Shown: positions 1-8,925, counted from the first letter of the stretch. The stretch: 35,518 bases of DNA from Tannerella sp. (GCA_031255595.1 JAIRSF010000227.1:1-35518), one strand, 5' to 3'. Made by a program: numbers and translations. The notes: a model not told the origin generated them from the sequence alone.

Positions 1-183
1 TAACAGGTACAAAATTAATCATTTAATTTGAAAAAGAATCATTATAAATGATTTTTTCCATCCATAATGAAAATATTGACAATCGGAGGCGATCGGAAAA
101 GATATGGAAAAGATTCGAGGTTTGTCCCGATTGCTTCTGCACAATTTCAATGTACTTTCCGGAGTGAAATTTTATGTAGCTAT
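1..183. other. Left-edge spacer with a possible outward promoter
   Basis: No convincing gene lies here. The minus strand carries a TAATTTTG box (plus positions 10-17) that fits the Bacteroidetes -7 consensus TAnnTTTG and would drive a gene beyond the left edge, but I see no TTG at the right distance upstream. The plus-strand open frame at 67-264 runs into the 3' end of the opposite lipoprotein gene and has no protein-like features. Confidence 0.3.
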
Positions 184-678
184 CTACTTGGATTTGATGA
201 TCACCGTTGTATCTGTGCCAAGATTATAAGTGAAACGGATAGGTGTTTTATCGTTTATCTGTAGGGTATATTCTCTGTCATGGGGTAATGAAATCTCGTA
301 TGAAAGATTATAAGGACAGAATAAATAGGTCGGCGAAGAGTCGGTATCTTTTTCTGTGATACGTATCATCGCATTTTCAATAAAGGCTTCGATCTCTATT
401 TTTGCCGCACAATTGAATTGTATGTTTTTATGTTCTATCCGTAACCTGTTGTTTTCTACGGTTGTAAGTCTGATAGTTTCGGGTTGTTGTCCCTGAATCT
501 GATTAGCCAGAGGACTTTCCGGCATAATGGATTTGTTTATACCTCCCGAATTGATGTAATCATATACAATCAGATTTCCCGAGTACGCCTGTTCATCACT
601 GTTTTCATCACTGCATCCTACAAATACAGAAAGTATTGCAGCTATCCCTGCTGATAATATAAATCTGTATGTTTTCAT
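184..678 (-). CDS. Small predicted lipoprotein, function unknown
   Basis: The 164-residue product starts with a lipoprotein signal peptide: a basic start, a hydrophobic stretch and a lipobox ending at Cys22 (FVGC). It is followed by a short acidic and polar linker (SDENSDEQ), so it is probably lipidated and held in the envelope. The rest is mostly beta-prone with no motif I recognise. It is transcribed alone, downstream of the ilvE terminator on the same strand. No TAnnTTTG box is evident just upstream. It is likely real because of the clear signal and its length, but no function can be assigned. Confidence 0.75.
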   Translation of the reverse strand: MKTYRFILSAGIAAILSVFVGCSDENSDEQAYSGNLIVYDYINSGGINKSIMPESPLANQIQGQQPETIRLTTVENNRLRIEHKNIQFNCAAKIEIEAFIENAMIRITEKDTDSSPTYLFCPYNLSYEISLPHDREYTLQINDKTPIRFTYNLGTDTTVIIKSK

Positions 679-728
679 CTTTAAGTAATTTATGCTTGCA
701 TATATAAGACGTAAATCACTATAAAATG

Positions 729-764
729 TTGCAGGGTTATGAAAAAAAAATCATAACCCTGCAA
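729..764 (-). terminator. Intrinsic terminator after ilvE
   Basis: A perfect 14-bp inverted repeat (729-742 and 751-764) encloses a loop of eight A on plus, eight U in the minus transcript. It sits 22 nt beyond the ilvE stop. The minus transcript continues with a short U-rich stretch (CATTTTATAG), so it most likely ends ilvE and insulates the downstream lipoprotein gene. Confidence 0.75.
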
Positions 765-785
765 TATTATTAAGTGAAATTAACA

Positions 786-1805
786 TTATTCGATGATACG
801 CGTCCACCCAAATTCATCCGGTTCATCACCGTACTGTATGGCGCGTAGTTTATCGTACAGTTTCTGGCAAACAGGCCCTGCTTTGCCGTCTTTCGCAAAA
901 AAATACTGTTTGTTTTCGTCCAGGTCGTCTATTTGTGCAATGGGCGTAATTACGGCTGCCGTCCCACATTCGGCGGCTTCTTCGAAAGTAGCTAACTCCT
1001 CTAAGGACACCGGGCGACGCTCAACCGTCATTCCGGTTGTTTCCGCCAGCCGGATCAGGCTTTTGTTGGTGATAGAGGGCAATATTGAGCCGGAGGCCGG
1101 TGTGATGTATGAATTTCCTTTGATACCAAAGAAATTTGCCGGGCCACATTCATCTATGTATTTTTTCTCTTTCGGGTCTAAATAGAGAACGGCGGCATAT
1201 CCGTTTATCTGTGCTTTCTGTCCCGCAACAAGGCTTGCCGCATAGTTGCCGCCTACTTTTATAGTACCCGTACCTTTCGGAGCGGCACGATCATAATCGC
1301 GCATAATGCATACTTTTGCCGGTTTAAATCCGTCCTTAAAATAAGGGCCTACCGGGGTTACGAAAACAATAAACATATATTCATTCGCCGGTTTTACGCC
1401 CACCTGCGCCCCCGTTCCGATTAGAAGCGGACGGATGTATAAAGAGGAACCGCTTTCGTAGGGGGGGATAAAGCGTTGATTCAATAAAATCACCTTACGT
1501 ACGGCTTCTTCAAATTTTTCAACGGGAAATTCCGCCAACATGATACCACGACTCGACGCCTGAAGCCGCAGGGCATTCTCATCCATACGAAAAACGCGTA
1601 TCTTTCCGTCTTTTCCCCGGAAAGCCTTCAGTCCCTCAAACGCTTCCTGTCCGTAGTGCAGGCATGTAGCAGCCATGTGTATGTTCAGGATTTCAGATGA
1701 CGATACTTCCAACTCTCCCCATTTTCCTTCTTTATAACAACATCTTATGTTGTAATCGGTTTTCATGTAACCGAAAGGCAATTCAGACCATTTTATATTT
1801 TCCAT
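786..1805 (-). CDS. ilvE: Branched-chain amino acid aminotransferase
   Basis: This is a fold-type IV PLP aminotransferase that interconverts leucine, isoleucine and valine with their 2-oxo acids, using glutamate and 2-oxoglutarate, in the cytoplasm. Family marks visible are the YGQEAFEGLKAFR segment (about 51-63), the PLP-lysine region GTIKVGGNYAAS with Lys183, and ECGPANFFGIK further on. At 339 residues it has the length of the long BCAT form (BCAT2-like). It is a single-gene unit with a terminator after the stop. A TAAATTTG box on the minus strand at 1841-1848 gives a leader of about 30 nt and supports this start. The assignment is secure; exact substrate preference is not visible. Confidence 0.96.
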   Translation of the reverse strand: MENIKWSELPFGYMKTDYNIRCCYKEGKWGELEVSSSEILNIHMAATCLHYGQEAFEGLKAFRGKDGKIRVFRMDENALRLQASSRGIMLAEFPVEKFEEAVRKVILLNQRFIPPYESGSSLYIRPLLIGTGAQVGVKPANEYMFIVFVTPVGPYFKDGFKPAKVCIMRDYDRAAPKGTGTIKVGGNYAASLVAGQKAQINGYAAVLYLDPKEKKYIDECGPANFFGIKGNSYITPASGSILPSITNKSLIRLAETTGMTVERRPVSLEELATFEEAAECGTAAVITPIAQIDDLDENKQYFFAKDGKAGPVCQKLYDKLRAIQYGDEPDEFGWTRIIE

Positions 1806-1840
1806 GTTTTATAATTATTATGTTTTTGCTTTCAAGCCCG

Positions 1841-1848
1841 CAAATTTA
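1841..1848 (-). promoter_or_regulatory. Promoter -7 box for ilvE
   Basis: The minus strand reads TAAATTTG, a match to the Bacteroidetes -7 consensus TAnnTTTG, about 36 nt upstream of the ilvE start. No TTG is visible at the usual -33 spacing, so only the -7 part is supported. Confidence 0.45.
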
Positions 1849-1929
1849 ATAGTTTTTCCGGTATTATGTCATTTTTTCTTTGTTTTTTGTACCCTTTTTC
1901 TATAAATTCCATCATGGTATTTTTACAGG

Positions 1930-1963
1930 TTTGTGCATATATGAGGACTTTTATGTACATTTG
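1930..1963 (+). promoter_or_regulatory. Promoter for metF
   Basis: TTTG at 1930-1933 and TACATTTG at 1956-1963 match the -33 and -7 boxes of Bacteroidetes sigma-ABfr promoters. The spacer is 22 nt, slightly longer than the common 19-21. The metF start lies 35 nt downstream. Confidence 0.55.
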
Positions 1964-1998
1964 CAATGCATAAAAGGAAAAATTAGAGATATAAACAC

Positions 1999-2952
1999 AT
2001 GAAAAAAGTGATTGAACATATAAACGACAGTAAAAAGACGGCTTTTTCTTTTGAGATACTACCGCCTCTTAAAGGAAACAGTATCAAGAGGATTTATCAT
2101 ATAATCGATAAGTTGATGGAATTTGAGCCCAAATATATCAACATAACATCTCATCACAGTGAATATATAGATAAAACCGGGCCTGACGGTTTGATACAAA
2201 GGGTTAATATACGTCGTCGCCCGGGTTCCGTTGCGATAGCTTCGGCCATTCAGAATAAATACGGTATTACGGCTGTGCCTCATATCATTTGCAAGGGTTT
2301 TACAAAAGAAGAAACGGAGTATGCTTTGATAGACCTGAATTTTCTGGGTGTGCATGATTTGCTGTTATTGCGCGGCGACGAAAAAAATATGCCGGGGAAT
2401 ATCGATCGGTCGTTGTACCATCATTATGCTACGGATTTGCAAAAACAAGTAAACGATTTCAATAAAGGCGTCGCATTGGACGGCTCCTCTTTTGAAGGGA
2501 TTGACACGCCGTTCTCTTATGGCGTGGCCTGTTACCCGGAGAAACATGAGGAGGCGCCGAATATGGAATCGGATATTTTTTATGCGAAGAAAAAGGTTGA
2601 AAACGGGGCGGATTATCTGGTGACCCAGATGTTTTTCGACAACTCAAAATATTATGCTTTTGTAGACCGAATGCGTGCCGAGGGTGTAACCGTACCCATT
2701 ATTCCGGGAATTAAGCCGGTGGTGTTTATGAATCAGTTGACCGTTCTGCCTAAAATATTCCGTTCGGAAATACCGGAAACATTTGCTCATGAACTTCGTA
2801 AATGCAAAACGGACGACGAAGCGAAAGAGGTAGGAATAGAATGGTGTATCGGGCAATGTAAAGACCTGATTTCACACAGGGTTCCGAGTATTCATTTTTA
2901 CACCCTGATGGCAACGGACAGTGTCGGAAGGGTTGCAAAGGAAATATACTAA
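1999..2952 (+). CDS. metF: Methylenetetrahydrofolate reductase
   Basis: MetF reduces 5,10-methylene-THF to 5-methyl-THF with NAD(P)H and FAD, supplying the methyl group for methionine synthase. At 317 residues it is close to the usual bacterial size. The N-terminal FSFEILPPLKG carries the conserved Glu of the family (usual form FEFFPP). A flavin-barrel segment LLLLRGDEKN lies near the middle, and the QMFFDNSKYYAFVDRMR and PIIPGIKPV segments are typical of the second half of the barrel. It is a single gene running convergently toward kdsA, with its own upstream promoter boxes and a hairpin over the stop codon. Confidence 0.95.
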   Translation: MKKVIEHINDSKKTAFSFEILPPLKGNSIKRIYHIIDKLMEFEPKYINITSHHSEYIDKTGPDGLIQRVNIRRRPGSVAIASAIQNKYGITAVPHIICKGFTKEETEYALIDLNFLGVHDLLLLRGDEKNMPGNIDRSLYHHYATDLQKQVNDFNKGVALDGSSFEGIDTPFSYGVACYPEKHEEAPNMESDIFYAKKKVENGADYLVTQMFFDNSKYYAFVDRMRAEGVTVPIIPGIKPVVFMNQLTVLPKIFRSEIPETFAHELRKCKTDDEAKEVGIEWCIGQCKDLISHRVPSIHFYTLMATDSVGRVAKEIY

Positions 2953-2982
2953 CCCGCACATTGCTGCAATGTGAGTTAGTAT
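2946..2982. terminator. Bidirectional hairpin between metF and kdsA
   Basis: Two arms (2946-2963 and 2967-2982) pair over about 15 bp around a small internal loop, with a 3-nt apex. The hairpin includes the metF stop codon. The U-tracts on either side are weak, so termination is plausible for the two convergent units rather than certain. Confidence 0.45.
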
Positions 2983-3075
2983 AATTCTCTCAAAACTCCA
3001 CTTTGTAACAGATCAAACCGGATGTGATAACTCTTTGGATGTAAGAGGGAAATACACTTTCCAAAAGAGAGGGGG

Positions 3076-3885
3076 CTATGTCGCGGACAGGATAGCTTCC
3101 CTGATTCGTATCAGTTTTTTCAGCAAGCCTTCCAGTAAATCCAATTGGAGCATGTTGGTGGCGTCGGATTTGGCTTTTAATGGTTCGGGATGAGTTTCTA
3201 TAAACAGGCCATCCGTTCCGACGGCGACAGCCGCTTTTGCTATGGTTTCTATCAGTTCGGGCAATCCGCCCGATACTCCGGAGGTCTGATTCGGCTGTTG
3301 CAGGGAATGGGTGATATCGGTTATGACCGGAAAACCGAATTTTCTCATTTGCGGGATACCGCGAAAATCAACCACCAGATCGGTATATCCGAAGGTTGAT
3401 CCTCTTTCCGTTAGCATCACATTCGGATTACCGGCGTCAACAACTTTTCGTGCGGCGAACTGCATGGATTCGGGAGCCAGGAATTGTCCCTTTTTGATAT
3501 TCACAATTTTTCCCGTCCGGGCGGCAGCGGCCAACAGATCCGTTTGCCTGCACAGGAAAGCCGGGATTTGAAGCACGTCTACATATTCGGCGGCCATTTC
3601 GGCTTCTGTTGTTTCATGTATGTCGGTTACGGTAGGAATTCCGAATGATTCATGTACCTTGCGTAGTATTTTCAAAGCTTTCTCGTCACCAATCCCGGTA
3701 AAGGAGTCTATTCGCGAACGATTCGCTTTCCGGTAAGAGCCTTTAAAAACGTACGGGATATTTAGCCTTTCCGTTATATCAACAATGCGTTCCGCTATTT
3801 GCAGCGCCATTTCTTCACTTTCAATCACGCAAGGCCCTGCGAGCAGGAAGAAATTTTTAGAACTCGTTAAATCTTTTATTGTCAT
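3076..3885 (-). CDS. kdsA: 3-deoxy-8-phosphooctulonate synthase
   Basis: KdsA condenses phosphoenolpyruvate with D-arabinose 5-phosphate to give KDO-8-phosphate, an early step of the lipopolysaccharide inner core. The 269-residue length is typical. Visible family motifs are LAGPCVIES (about 15-23), FKGSYRKANRSR with PEP-binding Lys and Arg residues, DIHE, LQIPAFLCRQTDLL, NIKKGQFLAPESM and TERGSTFGYTDLVVD. It begins 4 nt after the miaA stop on the same strand, so the two are almost certainly co-transcribed. Its presence indicates a Gram-negative envelope with LPS. Confidence 0.97.
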   Translation of the reverse strand: MTIKDLTSSKNFFLLAGPCVIESEEMALQIAERIVDITERLNIPYVFKGSYRKANRSRIDSFTGIGDEKALKILRKVHESFGIPTVTDIHETTEAEMAAEYVDVLQIPAFLCRQTDLLAAAARTGKIVNIKKGQFLAPESMQFAARKVVDAGNPNVMLTERGSTFGYTDLVVDFRGIPQMRKFGFPVITDITHSLQQPNQTSGVSGGLPELIETIAKAAVAVGTDGLFIETHPEPLKAKSDATNMLQLDLLEGLLKKLIRIREAILSAT

Positions 3886-3889
3886 AATT

Positions 3890-4828
3890 TTATGTATTTA
3901 TTGTATTATTAAAACGATTGTCTATCTGCGCGAAAAGCGCCAACTTTTCTTCGGTAGGGAGGGCAGCGTCTATCCAGTGTATCGTGAATCCGCGCCGTTC
4001 CATTCCCCGGAACCAGGTCATCTGACGTTTGGCAAATTGGTGTATGGCAATTTCCAGTTGCCGGATCATTTCTTCGTATGTCAACTTGCCTGTCAGATAC
4101 AATGTCAGGTATTTATACTCCAATCCGTAGTATATCAAATCATCCGGGTGTATTCCCGAGTCGATAAGTTTGCGTACTTCATCTATCATACCTTCGTCTA
4201 AGCGGCTTTGTAGCCGGTCGGATATTTTTTTGCGTCGCGCCTCGCGGTCGATGTCAATACCGATAATCAGGCTGTTGATGGCTTCGAATTCATTTTTATC
4301 GGGAGATTCGTTTTGATAGTATTCTTCAATTTCAATCGCACGTATGGCGCGTTGGGGGCTATCAACATCCGTTTTGTTATGAAGGGTTTTGTAAGAGGCC
4401 AGTATTTTTTCAAGTTCCGGTAGCGATTTTTCTTTTAACAAGTCGCGTAACTGCGGGTTGGGGGGGACATCCAATAATTTGTATCCTTTCAGTACCGCTT
4501 CTATATACATACCCGTACCTCCGCATAAGATGGGAACTTTTCCTTCCTTTCTCAGCCGGTGGAAAATGTTGAAGAAATCATGCTGATACTGGAAGACATT
4601 GTATTTTGTTCCCGGTTCGCAGATATCAATCAGGTGGTAAGGAATTTTTATCCCCGCCATCGTATAATCATCCAGATCCTTACCTGTCCCTATATCCATA
4701 CGGCGATAAACCTGCCTTGAATCGGCGCTGATGATCTCCGTATTCAGATGTTTAGCCAGAGCTGCGGCAAAAGTTGTTTTCCCGCTGGCCGTAGGGCCTA
4801 AAATCGTAATAAGTTCATATTTCCCCAT
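3890..4828 (-). CDS. miaA: tRNA dimethylallyltransferase
   Basis: MiaA transfers an isoprenyl group from DMAPP to N6 of A37 in tRNAs reading UNN codons. The P-loop GPTASGKTT starts near residue 10 with the start chosen here. It is followed by ISADSRQVYRRMDIGTGK, the HLIDICEP segment, CGGTGMYIEAVLKGY, DSPQRAIRAIE, GLEYKY and the C-terminal RQMTWFRG motif. An in-frame ATG at 4882 would add 18 residues; 4828 gives 312 residues and a P-loop position matching the family, and a weak TACCTTCG box (minus, 4895-4902) leaves almost no leader for the longer form. kdsA follows after 4 nt. Confidence 0.95.
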   Translation of the reverse strand: MGKYELITILGPTASGKTTFAAALAKHLNTEIISADSRQVYRRMDIGTGKDLDDYTMAGIKIPYHLIDICEPGTKYNVFQYQHDFFNIFHRLRKEGKVPILCGGTGMYIEAVLKGYKLLDVPPNPQLRDLLKEKSLPELEKILASYKTLHNKTDVDSPQRAIRAIEIEEYYQNESPDKNEFEAINSLIIGIDIDREARRKKISDRLQSRLDEGMIDEVRKLIDSGIHPDDLIYYGLEYKYLTLYLTGKLTYEEMIRQLEIAIHQFAKRQMTWFRGMERRGFTIHWIDAALPTEEKLALFAQIDNRFNNTINT

Positions 4829-4894
4829 CGGGGGTATTATTTTGTTTTCTATTGTATCCTGCCTGTCCACCTTTGTCAGCATAAAACCATGGGG

Positions 4895-4902
4895 CGAAGG
4901 TA
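4895..4902 (-). promoter_or_regulatory. Weak -7 box for miaA-kdsA
   Basis: The minus strand reads TACCTTCG, one base off the TAnnTTTG consensus, 67 nt before the miaA ATG at 4828. No -33 TTG was found at standard spacing. Confidence 0.3.
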
Positions 4903-5010
4903 CGAACTGTTTTTTGAAAAAACAAACCCCTTTACCCCTTGATCCAAACGCTTCGCTGTTGCAAAGGGTGTCGGCGGCGCTCTTTGGATGGGCGTAGAAA
5001 ACCTTTACGT

Positions 5011-5054
5011 GAAACAGGCAAGCCTTCCGTTCAAATACGGCCGGCTCGCTTGTT
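5011..5054 (-). terminator. Long hairpin beyond the small ORF
   Basis: Arms 5011-5023 and 5042-5054 are complementary over 13 bp apart from two imperfect positions, and an inner CCGT/ACGG pair sits in the loop. It lies 5 nt past the stop of the small minus-strand frame at 5059-5259. There is no immediate U-tract, so a terminator role is tentative. Apart from this hairpin and that frame, the stretch 4883-5482 shows nothing else convincing. Confidence 0.35.
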
Positions 5055-5058
5055 TATT

Positions 5059-5259
5059 TCAGAAGAACTTATTATAATTGGCAGAGAAGCGCCCTGTTTT
5101 CTTTTTTCTCATTATTATCTCTTCCTGTTCTTCTTTCACATTTTGACCATTCATATTCTGACCTTCATAGTAAATTTCCTGATGTTTTTGAGATTTCGCA
5201 TCACTCTTTTCCGTAGTGTTGCCGGAAAAGAAACTTCGTTTTTTAGATAAATTGTCCAT
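5059..5259 (-). CDS. Possible small basic protein, unknown
   Basis: This is a 66-residue open frame rich in Lys, Asn, Gln and Glu, with no hydrophobic core, signal or known motif. It would be a small charged, probably unstructured protein. Support is limited: it lies in an otherwise unexplained 600-bp gap between gapA and miaA and a hairpin follows its stop, but no good promoter box precedes it. A second, shorter open frame overlaps it in another phase. It may be spurious or a structured transcript read as a gene. Confidence 0.35.
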   Translation of the reverse strand: MDNLSKKRSFFSGNTTEKSDAKSQKHQEIYYEGQNMNGQNVKEEQEEIIMRKKKTGRFSANYNKFF

Positions 5260-5408
5260 GACTTCCAGCGTTTAAAATTAGACATAATTAAAAAAGATGT
5301 ATCGCTCATCATTTTATTTTATTTCTGTAAATATAACGCAAAAAAGAAACAGTTGTTCTATGTCTGTTGATATTTATAGAAGTTTAACAGGGATATGTTA
5401 AAGAAAAA

Positions 5409-5434
5409 GACTGTATCTACGCATAGACACAGCC
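5409..5434 (-). terminator. Intrinsic terminator after gapA
   Basis: Arms 5409-5419 and 5424-5434 form an 11-bp stem with a 4-nt loop. In the minus transcript it is followed directly by a U-rich run (TCTTTTTCTTT on the coding strand). It lies about 50 nt past the gapA stop. Confidence 0.7.
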
Positions 5435-5482
5435 TTTTCCATTATTGAAAAAAATAATCTTAAAAACAGATTTTTGTATTCT

Positions 5483-6490
<1,008 letters not shown>

Positions 6491-6571
6491 TTAAAAATTT
6501 AATAGTTTGAATAAAAAATATTTCGAAATCTTGTTTCTTCTTCATATGTAATAATCCATTTTTTGCGGGTA

Positions 6572-6602
6572 CAAAAATACAATATATTTATAATATGTAC
6601 AA
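6572..6602 (-). promoter_or_regulatory. Promoter for gapA
   Basis: On the minus strand TTG (plus 6600-6602), a 20-nt spacer and TATTTTTG (plus 6572-6579) match the Bacteroidetes promoter consensus closely. The -7 box is about 85 nt from the start codon, leaving a medium-length AT-rich leader. Confidence 0.7.
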
Positions 6603-6632
6603 TAGAATGGAGAAAAATTTCTTTAATGAATC

Positions 6633-7064
6633 TTATGAAATCCGTCGTTTTTTTCCGGAGAACAATCCGGACAGTAATGATTTTGCCTTGCTAATACACC
6701 ATGTGAGGACGAGCGGCTGAACGATTTCCCATACTACGGGCAAAAATCCTTTGGCTATATTCAGGTAATCCGATACGGAAAGCGAAACGTTTTCGGCTGT
6801 TTTCCGGTGACCGTCGCCGGAACCGGGCAACACTTGTTTCTTCACTTTTCCATTTGCATTTTTGACCGGAAAAAACAATGCGAATAGGCCTGAAACCAGA
6901 AGGGCGTAAGCGTTATCTTGAATATATACAAAGTCTTCGTTGAGTTTCTTTTTCTGTAAACGGCACCTTTCCTCGATCAATGATTTCTCGGCGAGAAGTT
7001 GCTCCAAAGGCGTCGGTACCTTATTGCGGATTGCCGGCTTCACGTTCTGTATCGGTTGTTGCAT
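6633..7064 (-). CDS. Unknown protein of the YtxH/holin-like cluster
   Basis: The 143-residue product has a charged, coiled-coil-prone N-terminal part (LLAEKSLIEERCRLQKKKL, about 24-42), then moderately hydrophobic stretches around 52-66 and 108-127 and a basic tail (GKKRRIS). I do not recognise a family. It overlaps the 3' end of the holin-like gene by 44 bp with its first available ATG, a sign of translational coupling. As last gene of the three-gene unit it is probably a membrane-associated partner of the two upstream proteins. Confidence 0.7.
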   Translation of the reverse strand: MQQPIQNVKPAIRNKVPTPLEQLLAEKSLIEERCRLQKKKLNEDFVYIQDNAYALLVSGLFALFFPVKNANGKVKKQVLPGSGDGHRKTAENVSLSVSDYLNIAKGFLPVVWEIVQPLVLTWCISKAKSLLSGLFSGKKRRIS

Positions 7065-7419
7065 CTCTGTTTTGTTCGTTTGAGTTCAAGGTAGAAATAA
7101 CGATGTTGATGACTTTTCTGCGGATACGTTCCCCATAAAAGATAACGGCAAAAACCTGTATCAGGTATATTGCGGCGACTATACAGAACCCTCCTGTTGT
7201 GGAGTCGAGCCATTTGCTTAAAGCAAAACCTAAGGTAAGCAAGGCAAACTGCATCGTTATAAATACCAGCGCAAATAATAATAATCCGTACGAGAGGATT
7301 GCAATTAGTTTGCTGATCCGCTCGTACGTATTAAGTTTGATTAATTCCAACTTCAATTCCGCAAACGTAGTTATATCGTCTTTCAGTTCGCAGAATACGT
7401 TTTCAACATTTTTTCTCAT
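7021..7419 (-). CDS. Putative Actinobacteriophage-holin-III/YqjE-like membrane protein
   Basis: The 132-residue product has an N-terminal amphipathic helix (NVFCELKDDITTFAELKLELIKL), then two strong membrane helices (about 39-61 and 72-95), and a polar C-terminal tail. This layout matches the YqjE / phage-holin superfamily III proteins that are common in Bacteroidetes and are not phage genes. The start at 7419 (MRKNVENV) was preferred to 7476 because the longer form would overlap ytxH by 32 bp and add an unlikely N-terminus. It lies 25 nt after the YtxH gene and overlaps the next gene. The exact role is unknown; an envelope-stress or membrane-organising function is inference. Confidence 0.75.
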   Translation of the reverse strand: MRKNVENVFCELKDDITTFAELKLELIKLNTYERISKLIAILSYGLLLFALVFITMQFALLTLGFALSKWLDSTTGGFCIVAAIYLIQVFAVIFYGERIRRKVINIVISTLNSNEQNRDATTDTEREAGNPQ

Positions 7420-7444
7420 AAGATAATTTGTCCGGAAAGCCCGT

Positions 7445-7672
7445 TCAGATGTTTTCGGGATTTTCAACAATATCATCCGCTTTATTGTCGATCTTGCATT
7501 TGTATTTGCTTACGGCGGCATTGAAGCTTTCTTTAACTTTCCCGACAACATTGTTCAGTTCATCAAAAATCTGTTCTTTTTTATCTGTTGCAGCAAGATA
7601 ACCGATTGCCGCACCTATTGCTGCACCTACAACAAGGCCAAGCAATAATTTCGAATCACCATTGTTTTTCAT
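7445..7672 (-). CDS. YtxH-domain protein
   Basis: The 75-residue product matches the YtxH family: an N-terminal glycine- and alanine-rich membrane helix (LLLGLVVGAAIGAAIGYLAA) followed by a soluble helical tail (KEQIFDELNNVVGKVKESF). Such proteins are often stress-induced and membrane anchored; the biochemical role is not known. It is the first gene of a three-gene unit and is preceded by a strong promoter match. Confidence 0.85.
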   Translation of the reverse strand: MKNNGDSKLLLGLVVGAAIGAAIGYLAATDKKEQIFDELNNVVGKVKESFNAAVSKYKCKIDNKADDIVENPENI

Positions 7673-7699
7673 AACTCTTCAAATTAAAAATTAGTCTTA

Positions 7700-7731
7700 C
7701 AAATTTAATTGTAATAATCGTTAGAACCAAA
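7700..7731 (-). promoter_or_regulatory. Promoter for the YtxH cluster
   Basis: On the minus strand TTTG (plus 7728-7731), a 20-nt spacer and TAAATTTG (plus 7700-7707) give a near-perfect Bacteroidetes promoter, 28 nt upstream of the YtxH start. Confidence 0.7.
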
Positions 7732-7787
7732 TATTCAATAAACATTTATTCTATTTATTGTTTTTTTATAAAGGGATTCGACCCCGT

Positions 7788-8639
7788 TTAACGCCGAACT
7801 TTTACGGCGGCCCAATTGTCGCGTTCCGTAAAGGACAACAGGTGTAAGTCATTGTCATTACACACTTTTTCTATTGCGGGGATATCTTCCTTATAAAATC
7901 CGCTCATGAAAAGCATGCCGCCTTTTTTTAGCGCCGGTACGTACGAATGAATATCGTTTAATAAAATATTCCTGTTTATATTGGCAAAAATATAATCAAA
8001 CGTGCCGGAATTTTCTATTTGTTCGGCGCCTCCGAGCGCAACCTGTATATTACCGGTGTTATTGAGGCGGCAATTTTCAATCGCATTGTTGTATGCCCAT
8101 TCGTCGATGTCGATGGCTACTACACGCGATGCACCTTTTTTGGTCGCCAGAATGGCCAGGACGGCTGTTCCGCATCCCATGTCGAGCAATTCCCTGTTTT
8201 TCAAATCCAATTTCAGCATCTCATGCAGCATCAGGTAGGTAGTCGCATGATTACCCGTCCCAAATGCCATTTTGGGGTCAATAACAATCGGATAGCCGAA
8301 TCCGCTTTCCTCCGGATGAAAAGATGCCCGGATTATACATTCGTTATCAATACGGATCGGTTGAAAATAATTTTTCTCCCATTCTTCGTTCCAATTGCGT
8401 TCTTTTATCCGTTCTTTTGTATGGTAGAACCGGATGCCGGGAACCGGGAAATTTTCCAGGCATTTTTCCAGGGAAGGCGAATGATACTTGTTGACGGCGA
8501 TGAATGCCGTCAGTCCGTTATCCTCCGAAACAAAACTTTCGAAACCGATACCGCCGAGTTCCGCCGCCAGCAGATCGTTGACGATCTCCGTTTCGACCTG
8601 TGGCGATTCGTAGCTGAAAGATATTTTGTAATATTCCAT
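7788..8639 (-). CDS. prmA: Ribosomal protein L11 methyltransferase
   Basis: PrmA trimethylates ribosomal protein L11 using S-adenosylmethionine. An N-terminal substrate-recruiting domain (about 1-95) is followed by a Rossmann methyltransferase domain with motif I LLDMGCGTAVLAILA, acidic motif II VVAIDID and the FANINRNIL motif IV segment. The FGTGNHATT segment before motif I is characteristic of PrmA. The start MEYYKISFSYES at 8639 gives 283 residues; an upstream ATG at 8669 would only add a basic leader not seen in the family. The gene is transcribed alone, divergently from the oxidoreductase. Confidence 0.93.
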   Translation of the reverse strand: MEYYKISFSYESPQVETEIVNDLLAAELGGIGFESFVSEDNGLTAFIAVNKYHSPSLEKCLENFPVPGIRFYHTKERIKERNWNEEWEKNYFQPIRIDNECIIRASFHPEESGFGYPIVIDPKMAFGTGNHATTYLMLHEMLKLDLKNRELLDMGCGTAVLAILATKKGASRVVAIDIDEWAYNNAIENCRLNNTGNIQVALGGAEQIENSGTFDYIFANINRNILLNDIHSYVPALKKGGMLFMSGFYKEDIPAIEKVCNDNDLHLLSFTERDNWAAVKVRR

Positions 8640-8697
8640 ATATGACACATAAATTTTTTTGATCCGCATCCTGAAACCGGAGCGGTTTAAATCGATG

Positions 8698-8705
8698 CAA
8701 AGATA
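8698..8705 (-). promoter_or_regulatory. Promoter -7 box for prmA
   Basis: The minus strand reads TATCTTTG, a full match to TAnnTTTG, 59 nt before the chosen prmA start. The -33 box is weak (an ATG replaces TTG near the expected place). Confidence 0.5.
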
Positions 8706-8845
8706 CGAAAAAAGTCCTCACATATATGCGAATCCGTTCAAAACCTGCGATGGGATTTGTAGAAAAAAGGTGCGTTTCCACATTATAAGAAAAGAACATT
8801 TCCGGATGCTGCATTATAAAAAAAACAAAAATGTTTGCGCACACA

Positions 8846-8875
8846 TTGCGTATTTAAAAAAAGGATTTATCTTTG
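8846..8875 (+). promoter_or_regulatory. Promoter for the Gfo/Idh/MocA gene
   Basis: TTG at 8846-8848, a 19-nt spacer and TATCTTTG at 8868-8875 form a canonical Bacteroidetes promoter. The ATG at 8926 lies 50 nt downstream, which also argues against the much longer upstream frame being translated. Confidence 0.75.
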
Positions 8876-8925
8876 CGAATCATAACTACGAAATTATTTA
8901 TATTCAAATTTTAATAAATAAAATC

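Noticed and set aside
4905-4935. GTTTTTTGAAAAAAC palindrome upstream of miaA as a terminator
   Set aside because: It is pure A/T pairing with one G/C end and lies upstream of, not after, a gene on the relevant strand; likely chance in AT-rich DNA.
7021-7476. Holin-like gene as part of a prophage lysis module
   Set aside because: No endolysin, structural or integrase genes are nearby; the YqjE-like layout next to YtxH is a normal chromosomal cluster.
7755-7785. A tRNA T-arm-like string (GGGGTCGAATCCC on minus) next to the end of prmA
   Set aside because: The rest of a tRNA is missing; the upstream sequence is prmA coding, and the first loop base is not T. Probably chance, and not enough to call an attachment site.
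8659-8925. An upstream extension of the oxidoreductase frame by 89 codons
   Set aside because: The promoter at 8846-8875 and the Tat signal at 8926 lie inside it; the encoded extension has no protein-like character.
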